The notes under the pieces were generated by a model. That model worked only from the letters and a program-made list of their open reading frames with translations, did not search any database and was not told the DNA's origin. A DNA stretch of 38,155 nt, taken from Bacteroidales bacterium. Its GTDB lineage: Bacteria; Bacteroidota; Bacteroidia; Bacteroidales; Bacteroidaceae. Positions 32,839 through 38,155 of the stretch are shown in pieces (position 1 is the stretch's first letter; each line of letters opens with the position of its first letter). Location: positions 1 to 38,155 of the forward strand of contig SUXO01000019.1 in assembly GCA_015060885.1 (NCBI GenBank), given 5' to 3'. The position numbers and the translations under genes are program-made.

Positions 32839-34674
32839 TCAAATGCCTAATTTTGTGTTGAGGGCTTTCAATGTGTCGAGTACATTTACCCTCACGTGAA
32901 TGAAATTCTCTATGCCGGCTGCTTTCAGTTCGTCGCTGCAAGCGGGTGCTCCTGCCACAATGAAGATGGCTTTCTCTTTCACAGCTTCGTAGGCCGGCAC
33001 TGCGTATTCGGCATATTCGTCATCGCTCGAACATATTACCACAATGTCGGCGTTGGCATCCATTGCGGCTTTTGCTCCCTCTTCCACGCTCTTGAAACCG
33101 AGATTGTCAATAACCTCGTAACCGGCGGCTGCAAGGAAGTTGCACGAGAACTGTGCTCTTGCCTGACGCATTGCAAGGTTGCCTATGGTGAGCATAAACG
33201 CTTTGGGGTGTTTGCCGCTTGCCTCTGTGGCAAGACGCAGCTGCTCGAATTCCTCGCCCAGGCGCAACGGGCTCAATCCGTTGCCTTCTCCATTGCTGCA
33301 ACCGCAGCCGCACGCTGTCGAGAGCGGTTTTCTCTCGCCTGCCGTTTCGGTGAAGTTAGGGTACTGGTTGGTGCCGAGCAGAATCTCTTTGCGGCGTGCC
33401 AGGGCTGTGAGCCTTTCGCGGCCCGAAGCCTCAATAGCCTCTTTTATCTTTCCGCTCTCTACTGCCTTGCCGAACCCGCCCTCGTTTTCAATGTCGAGGA
33501 AGAGTTTCCAGGCCTGTGAGGCAATCGAAGCGGTAAGGCTCTCAACGTAATATGAACCGCCGGCGGGGTCGGCAACCACGTCGAGGTGGCTCTCGTGTTT
33601 AAGAATAAGTTGCTGGTTCTTTGCTATGCGCTCGGCAAAATCGGTGGGTGTCTCGTAAACCGAATCGTAGGGCTTCACGGTTATCGACTCAACACCGGCG
33701 ATGGCTGCGCTCATCGCTTCGGTCTGTGTGCGCAACATATTTACATAGGGATCGAACAGGGTTAGGTTGAACGCTGTCGTTTCGGCGTGTATAATCATTT
33801 TGCCGGCCTCCTTGTCGGGGGTGTATTGCTCCACAATCTTTGCCCACAGCATACGTGCTGCGCGGAATTTGGCAATTTCCATAAAGAAGTTGCTCGATAT
33901 TCCCATATTGAACTTGATGTTCTTGGCTGCCACGTCGCCGGGAATGCCGGCAGCAGTGGCAGTGTCAAGGTACTCGTTACCCCAGGCGAGGGCGCAACCG
34001 AGCTCCTGTGAAATGTAGGCACCGCTGTTGCAAATTTTTGCGCTGTTCACATTTATGGTGCGCAGGGCGGGTGCCTGTGCTGTAATATCCACAAGCTGTT
34101 TTATGTTTGCGGTGAAGTCGCCAACTTCGGTGCCCTTGCACAATGCTTTGCCTATGGGATCGTAATTAACGCTTCCTCCCACTTTGTCGAGGGCATAACC
34201 CTGCTTCTCATAATAGGCTATGAGCTGCTTTGTGAAATCGACCGCGCATTTCTGGCATACGTCGAAGTTAACTTCGGTAGCCTGCGGGTCTATCCCGTCG
34301 AGCAACTGTGCGATGAGGGTTCCGGCATCAATCTTGCCACGCACTTTGAACCCTATTGCCGTAACGCCCTCCTTTATCATCTTTTTTGCCTTTTCGTTGG
34401 CTGCGGCAGGTTCGCCGGCGGGTATCTCTATTCTGATGAGCCATTTGTTGTCGGCTCTGTTTCCTCTTGTGTAGGGGTATTCTCCCGGCAACGATGCGGT
34501 TGCGTTTGCGGCATCCTCCTTGCGGTAGAACGGCTGCACGTTGAAACCCTCATTGGTTCGCCATATCATCTTCTTGTCATAATCGGCACCTTTGAGGTCT
34601 TCAATTATCTTTCCTTTCCACTCGTCGGCGGTGACCGGTGGAAATTCGCTGAATAGTTTCTCGTTTGTGTCCAT
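32839..34674 (-). CDS. mutA: Methylmalonyl-CoA mutase, small subunit
   Basis: A 611-aa protein resembling the large subunit in fold but lacking the cobalt-ligand motif: at the equivalent place it reads MLTIGNLAMRQARAQFSCNF, with no D-x-H-x-x-G. Family segments include NNSAK-type VNSAKICNSGAYISQELGCALAWG and [22 protein letters not shown]. This is the non-catalytic partner that forms the heterodimer with MutB. A cysteine-rich stretch, ACGCGCSN, lies in the linker before the C-terminal domain. The start is ATG 34674. The gene is the first of the mutA-mutB-topB group and diverges from the nuclease gene. Confidence 0.96.
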   Translation of the reverse strand: MDTNEKLFSEFPPVTADEWKGKIIEDLKGADYDKKMIWRTNEGFNVQPFYRKEDAANATASLPGEYPYTRGNRADNKWLIRIEIPAGEPAAANEKAKKMIKEGVTAIGFKVRGKIDAGTLIAQLLDGIDPQATEVNFDVCQKCAVDFTKQLIAYYEKQGYALDKVGGSVNYDPIGKALCKGTEVGDFTANIKQLVDITAQAPALRTINVNSAKICNSGAYISQELGCALAWGNEYLDTATAAGIPGDVAAKNIKFNMGISSNFFMEIAKFRAARMLWAKIVEQYTPDKEAGKMIIHAETTAFNLTLFDPYVNMLRTQTEAMSAAIAGVESITVKPYDSVYETPTDFAERIAKNQQLILKHESHLDVVADPAGGSYYVESLTASIASQAWKLFLDIENEGGFGKAVESGKIKEAIEASGRERLTALARRKEILLGTNQYPNFTETAGERKPLSTACGCGCSNGEGNGLSPLRLGEEFEQLRLATEASGKHPKAFMLTIGNLAMRQARAQFSCNFLAAAGYEVIDNLGFKSVEEGAKAAMDANADIVVICSSDDEYAEYAVPAYEAVKEKAIFIVAGAPACSDELKAAGIENFIHVRVNVLDTLKALNTKLGI

Positions 34675-34722
34675 AAATGTTTTTATTTAGTCTTTTGTAT
34701 TGTTCTTTGGGTTATTCGTCGG

Positions 34723-34730
34723 CAAATATA
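34723..34730 (-). promoter_or_regulatory. Possible -7 element for mutA
   Basis: TATATTTG on the minus strand fits TAnnTTTG, about 50 nt before the mutA ATG. No TTTG is found 19-21 nt upstream of it, so the call rests on the -7 element and position only. Confidence 0.4.
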
Positions 34731-34845
34731 ACATAACTTCCATTTCGTTTGGTTTTTTGCCACCGGAATTGTGCATTTTTGCGGGTTTTCGTTCAGCAAA
34801 GTTATAAATATAATTCAAATGTACACCTATTTTAAAATAAAAACG

Positions 34846-34853
34846 TAACTTTG
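34846..34853 (+). promoter_or_regulatory. Possible -7 element for the nuclease gene
   Basis: TAACTTTG fits TAnnTTTG exactly, 66 nt before the nuclease ATG and just before a structured leader. No matching -33 TTTG is seen at normal spacing. Confidence 0.45.
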
Positions 34854-34867
34854 CAAAGATTTATGAA

Positions 34868-34903
34868 CGGCTGCCCTGTGTGTCGCAACAGTGTCGGCAG
34901 CCG
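34868..34903 (+). promoter_or_regulatory. Hairpin in the nuclease gene leader
   Basis: CGGCTGCC (34868-34875) pairs with GGCAGCCG (34896-34903), and an inner CTGT/ACAG pair can extend the stem. It ends 16 nt before the ATG at 34920, so it could affect ribosome access or mRNA stability. Confidence 0.6.
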
Positions 34904-34919
34904 GTAAAACAGAACTACT

Positions 34920-37043
34920 ATGCATTTGTTGAAAAGAATCTCATTGATGATTGTTGCGCTTTGCGCATTGTGTTGTGTTGCTGCACAGGAGTCCTACTAC
35001 ACCTCGATAGATGGTGTTAAGGGCGGTGCTACATTGAAAACCGCGCTGTACGAACTTATAAGGGTACACGAACGTATCAGCTATGGCAGCGGCTCCACAT
35101 CAACCTGGGGCGCGTTCTACTCGACCGACCGTAACCCTGCCAATAACCAGGTGTACGATATGTACTCTTCCGAAGTACGCTATTTCACCAGCAAAGGTTC
35201 GGCCATAAGCGGTATGAACATCGAACATAGTGTTGCAAAGAGCTGGTGGGGCGGTGGAAAGAACGATGCTTATTGCGATTTGCACCACCTGAACCCCTCG
35301 GACCAGAATGCGAACAGCCGCAAGAGCAATTACCCTATGGCTGAACTTGAATCGGTTTCTTGGGATAATGGCGTTACTTTCGTGGGAAAGGCAACCATTG
35401 ACGGCAGTTCAATAAATGCATACGAGCCCTGTGATGAATATAAAGGCGATTTTGCCCGCACATTTATGTATATGTTCACCTGTTACCAGAACCTTACCTA
35501 TGAATATACCTGGATGAACTACGCGAGCAGCACCTATCCCACACTGAAACCCTGGGCTGTGGAGCTGTTGCTCAAATGGAGCAAGCAGGACCCTGTGAGC
35601 GAAAAGGAGATAGCACGCAACAATGCAGTGTATGCCATTCAGGGTAACCGTAACCCATATATCGACTATCCCCAACTTGCCGAATATGTGTGGGGCGACT
35701 CTGTCGATTACACTTTCAATTTGAGCGGTGCAGTTATTGGCGGCGGTGACAATACAGGTGGTGACGGAACCGACGACACACAGGGCAACATACTTATTAT
35801 GGAGTCCTTCTCGGCCGACCTGGGCGACTTTACCCTCGGCAACGCCGCAGGTGAGTATCCCTGGACTGTGAAATACGGTGCAGCCTATGTCACAGCTTAT
35901 GTGGATAATGTAAACAATGCGGCCGAGAGCTGGCTCATATCGCCTGCTATGGACCTCTCCGAAATGGATAGCGTGACAATATCGTTCGACTATGTAACGA
36001 AGTACAACGAGTCGGGCAAGGCGGCCGAGCGTAACCAACTCCTCGTAAGCAGCGACTACAACGGCGATGTGGCATCGGCAACCTGGACTGCAATTGACTT
36101 CTCAATTGTTGAGAACAGCACCGACTGGACATTTACAAGCACAGGTGATTTACTGTTGCCTGCCGCGTTTATGGGCAAGGAGAATGTTACAATAGCCTTC
36201 AAATATACATCGACCACAACAAAGGCCGGTACCTGGGAGGTGAAGAACCTGCTTGTCACAGGCGTGAAGGGTGAGCCGGGAGGTGACGATACAACCGGCG
36301 GTGATGACGGTGATGGCGACGACACCATAGGTGATGATAACACTGGTGACGGTAATCAAGGAACCGTGGGCAACGGCGGCAAGTTCGAGTTCGATAATTT
36401 CCACCTTGTAACCGACGCGGCCGACCTCACCGTTGGCGACTCCATAATAATTGCCTACGAGAATTTTGTAATGGGTCCGCAGTCGGGCAACTTTCGTACA
36501 CGCCTCGAAGGTGCAGTAATTGCAGGTGATTCCATAACTTCTTATCCCGAAGGCACCCAGGTGCTTGTGCTCGAAGAGGGCGCGGTCGAGGGCTCTTTTG
36601 CATTCAGGGCCGACAGCCTCTATCTTGCAGCCGTGTCGAACAGCAGCAACTATATGCGCTCATTGGCAATGGATGCAGTTACAGCCGACGCAAGCTGGAA
36701 AATAACCATCGGCAGCGACAATGCGGCAGAGGTAAAGGCGCAGGGAAGCTACACCCGCAATGTTATGCAGTACAACACAAGTTCTCCACGTTTCTCTTGC
36801 TACACCGGTACACAGAAGAGCATTGCCATTTATGCAAAATCGCCACGCACAACGGTTGTGCAGGTAGTGGGCGATGCCGACGGCAGTGGCAATGTGGATG
36901 TTGCCGATGTTACCCTCATCGTATCCATAATACTTGGTGAGGCCGAAATGGTGGATACTGCCGATGTCGACGGCAGTGGAAACATTGATGTTGCCGACGT
37001 TACATTCGTGGTTTCCCGAATACTTGGAACAAGCGAGGAGTAA
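34920..37043 (+). CDS. Secreted endonuclease I-family nuclease with C-terminal dockerin-like module
   Basis: A 707-aa protein with a signal peptide (residues 1-22, ending CCVAAQ). The endonuclease I domain (about 25-265) has the metal-finger motif GMNIEHSVAKSWW (His103) and DLHHLNPSDQNANSRKSNYP (His122/His123, Asn130), as in EndA/NucM-type DNases. A Gly/Asp-rich linker leads to a jelly-roll-like domain (about 290-450, ILIMESFSADLGDFTLGN, WLISPAMDLSEMDSVTISFD), a second acidic linker (GDDGDGDDTIGDDNTGDG), a domain of unknown fold (about 485-640), and at 651-707 two calcium-loop repeats DADGSGNVDVAD and DVDGSGNIDVAD, each followed by a helix ending in ILG: a type I dockerin pattern. It likely degrades extracellular DNA. 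No T9SS-type C-terminal domain was recognised; the partner of the dockerin module is unknown. Confidence 0.9.
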   Translation: MHLLKRISLMIVALCALCCVAAQESYYTSIDGVKGGATLKTALYELIRVHERISYGSGSTSTWGAFYSTDRNPANNQVYDMYSSEVRYFTSKGSAISGMNIEHSVAKSWWGGGKNDAYCDLHHLNPSDQNANSRKSNYPMAELESVSWDNGVTFVGKATIDGSSINAYEPCDEYKGDFARTFMYMFTCYQNLTYEYTWMNYASSTYPTLKPWAVELLLKWSKQDPVSEKEIARNNAVYAIQGNRNPYIDYPQLAEYVWGDSVDYTFNLSGAVIGGGDNTGGDGTDDTQGNILIMESFSADLGDFTLGNAAGEYPWTVKYGAAYVTAYVDNVNNAAESWLISPAMDLSEMDSVTISFDYVTKYNESGKAAERNQLLVSSDYNGDVASATWTAIDFSIVENSTDWTFTSTGDLLLPAAFMGKENVTIAFKYTSTTTKAGTWEVKNLLVTGVKGEPGGDDTTGGDDGDGDDTIGDDNTGDGNQGTVGNGGKFEFDNFHLVTDAADLTVGDSIIIAYENFVMGPQSGNFRTRLEGAVIAGDSITSYPEGTQVLVLEEGAVEGSFAFRADSLYLAAVSNSSNYMRSLAMDAVTADASWKITIGSDNAAEVKAQGSYTRNVMQYNTSSPRFSCYTGTQKSIAIYAKSPRTTVVQVVGDADGSGNVDVADVTLIVSIILGEAEMVDTADVDGSGNIDVADVTFVVSRILGTSEE
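36870..37019 (+). repeat. Two-copy dockerin-like internal repeat
   Basis: The DNA encoding the two calcium-loop/helix units of the nuclease C-terminus is duplicated, the copies sharing GACGGCAGTGG and GATGTTGCCGA blocks about 87 bp apart. This shows an internal tandem duplication of the module, the usual dockerin layout. Confidence 0.8.
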
Positions 37044-37075
37044 GAACTGCGTAAACAACCTAAAACAGAATAGTT

Positions 37076-37825
37076 TTGAAAAAGATAATCCATCCCGAAT
37101 ATCTCCGCCTGGAACCGGAATTTGAGAAGATACTCAATGGTGACTACACGCCCGACATTGTCTTCTGCAACAAGCGTAATGTCGTGGAAAAGGTTACAGT
37201 TGCCGGTGAGGAGTTTGTGGTGAAACGCTACAAGCAGCCGCCGCTTGTGAACAGGGTGGCCTATTGCCTCTTCCGCAAATCAAAGGCCCGCCGTGCATAC
37301 GAATATGCCGTTAAACTTCTGGATTGCGGTGTGGACACTCCTTTCCCTGTTGCCTGTTTCGAGTTTTACAGGAAGGGCCTTTTCGACTACGGTGTCTTTA
37401 TATCGAGATATGTACCTTACAGCCTGCTCGAAAACGTGTACGAGGAGTCGCCGTCGGCCGAAGAGAGGGAGAAAATACTCGATGGATTCGTCGATTTTAT
37501 GCTCTCCGTTCACAAAAAGGGAATAATGCCTATGGATATGAACGGGGGTAACATTTTCTATCATAAGGACGAGGAGAACGGCCGATATATGTATGCCCTC
37601 ACCGATATAAACCGTATGAAATTCGGTGTCTCTCCCAATTTCTTTGAGATGGTATTCTCCTTTGAGCAGTGTTTCCCCGAACTGGAACGCCTTACCGACC
37701 TTGCCCGTATCTATGGCAAAAAGGTGGGGCAGGATGTTATGGTGGTGTTGTACCACATTCTCTCTTGCCGAATGAAGAGAATGAAAAAACAGCTGTTCAA
37801 GAAGAGGATTTCTAAAAAGAGATAA
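37076..37825 (+). CDS. Lipopolysaccharide kinase-like protein (WaaP/InaA family)
   Basis: A 249-aa protein with a protein-kinase-like fold. The start is TTG 37076 (MKKIIHPEYLRLEPEFEKIL); an in-frame stop lies 15 nt upstream and no ATG occurs before the conserved part. Visible kinase features are the ATP-site lysine in EEFVVKRYKQ, the catalytic-loop equivalent MPMDMNGGNIFY (Asp and Asn kept, usual HGD-type start changed to PMD), and the metal-binding LTDINRMKFG. Relatives phosphorylate heptose or Kdo of the lipopolysaccharide core at the cytoplasmic side. It follows the nuclease gene by 32 nt and may share its transcript. The substrate is not readable. Confidence 0.82.
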   Translation: MKKIIHPEYLRLEPEFEKILNGDYTPDIVFCNKRNVVEKVTVAGEEFVVKRYKQPPLVNRVAYCLFRKSKARRAYEYAVKLLDCGVDTPFPVACFEFYRKGLFDYGVFISRYVPYSLLENVYEESPSAEEREKILDGFVDFMLSVHKKGIMPMDMNGGNIFYHKDEENGRYMYALTDINRMKFGVSPNFFEMVFSFEQCFPELERLTDLARIYGKKVGQDVMVVLYHILSCRMKRMKKQLFKKRISKKR

Positions 37826-37897
37826 GGATTTTGCCAAAGGCAATGCTTTATTATGTAATAATATAGATATTGACCAGGAAATATTTTTCCGAGTCCT
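37826..37897. other. Spacer after the kinase gene
   Basis: Short A/T-rich region with TTGCC-AAA-GGCAA at about 37830-37845, a small stem that might end the kinase transcript. No gene is seen from 37826 to the right edge; the rest is repeat material. Confidence 0.4.
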
Positions 37898-37960
37898 TGT
37901 CATCTCGAACCTTGTGTGAGAGGTCCCTCATTGCTTTGCTCTGTCGGGGTGATATTGACA
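37898..37960. repeat. Dispersed TGTCATCTCGA-type repeat
   Basis: Starts TGTCATCTCGAACC and ends GGGGTGATATTGACA, so its ends are imperfect inverted repeats (TGTCA/TGACA), with GAGAGGTCCCTC in the middle. Sequences of this general type recur in the intergenic regions of many bacterial genomes, which I recall without being able to check. It has no reading frame of note. Confidence 0.55.
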
Positions 37961-38044
37961 TAAAGAGCGAATGTTAAGGCTCACCTGCAAATTCTATGGG
38001 ACTTACTCAAAACTTCTCGGTGTTATTGTCGGCTATTCTCTTAT

Positions 38045-38120
38045 GTAGGGGCGCACCGGTGTGTGCGCCCAACCATTGCGTGGCTTTCATCTGGGCAGAC
38101 ACACCGGTCTGCCCCTACGG
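38045..38120. repeat. Paired inverted copies of the GTAGGGGC palindrome
   Basis: A forward unit at 38045-38070 (GTAGGGGCGCACCGG, stem GGGCGCAC/GTGCGCCC, loop CGGTGT) and an inverted unit at 38093-38120 (stem GGGCAGAC/GTCTGCCC, loop ACACCG, ending CTACGG) flank 22 nt of unique sequence. Together they form a 76-bp element with inverted GTAGGGGC ends, of the same family as 21395-21430. It resembles a REP- or MITE-like unit. Confidence 0.75.
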
Positions 38121-38155
38121 CAAAACTGCAAACCTCCTGCGCTAAACACTTTGCT

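Overview
The window looks like a chromosomal segment of a Bacteroidales bacterium (Bacteroidota), probably host-associated. The lineage is inferred from the acpP-fabF-rnc cluster, the methylmalonyl-CoA mutase pair, the UpxY/Wza/Wzc polysaccharide genes, OmpA-type proteins including a PorE-like architecture, a DUF4254 gene next to a GT9 gene, and promoters of the Bacteroidota type (TTTG, about 18-20 nt, TAnnTTTG) found repeatedly at the right distance from genes. I cannot name the species. I saw no rRNA, tRNA, CRISPR array, phage, transposase or complete insertion sequence.

Layout. (1) 1-5800, minus strand: start of a capsule/exopolysaccharide operon read right to left. A promoter and a ~125-nt leader precede a UpxY/NusG-like antiterminator, then Wza-like export lipoprotein, Wzc-like tyrosine kinase with a repeat-encoded tyrosine tail, PHP-type tyrosine phosphatase, and a fucosyltransferase-like gene that runs off the left edge. 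(2) 5858-8400, minus: DUF4254 protein, GT9 heptosyltransferase-like protein and a SAM methyltransferase, an envelope glycan cluster. (3) 8519-11965, plus: pdxB, then acpP-fabF-rnc. (4) 11966-20162, minus: an OafA-type acyltransferase, folB, B12-dependent ribonucleotide reductase nrdJ, dnaA and dnaX, separated by AT-rich spacers with clear promoters and hairpins. (5) 20415-21055, plus: FtsB/DivIC-like division protein and a small membrane protein, followed by a spacer full of palindromic repeats. (6) 21572-25073, minus: two OmpA-family outer-membrane proteins and a LysM glucosaminidase lipoprotein. (7) 25235-26776, plus: cdd, low-molecular-weight tyrosine phosphatase, ruvC in a tight operon. 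(8) 26788-34674, minus: PorE-like OmpA lipoprotein, topB, mutB, mutA. (9) 34920-37825, plus: a secreted endonuclease I-family protein ending in a dockerin-like module, and a WaaP/InaA-like lipopolysaccharide kinase; the right edge carries dispersed palindromic repeats.

Themes. Surface glycan synthesis and cell envelope dominate both ends, with housekeeping replication, nucleotide and fatty-acid genes between. Two cobalamin-dependent enzymes (NrdJ and MutAB) suggest reliance on B12. The observations most worth a second look are the dockerin-tailed secreted nuclease, the 12-bp tandem repeat that encodes the Wzc phosphotyrosine tail, the hairpin-rich leaders and spacers (upxY, dnaA, folB, nuclease), the zero-gap convergent end of rnc, and a family of palindromic elements shared by two distant intergenic regions.
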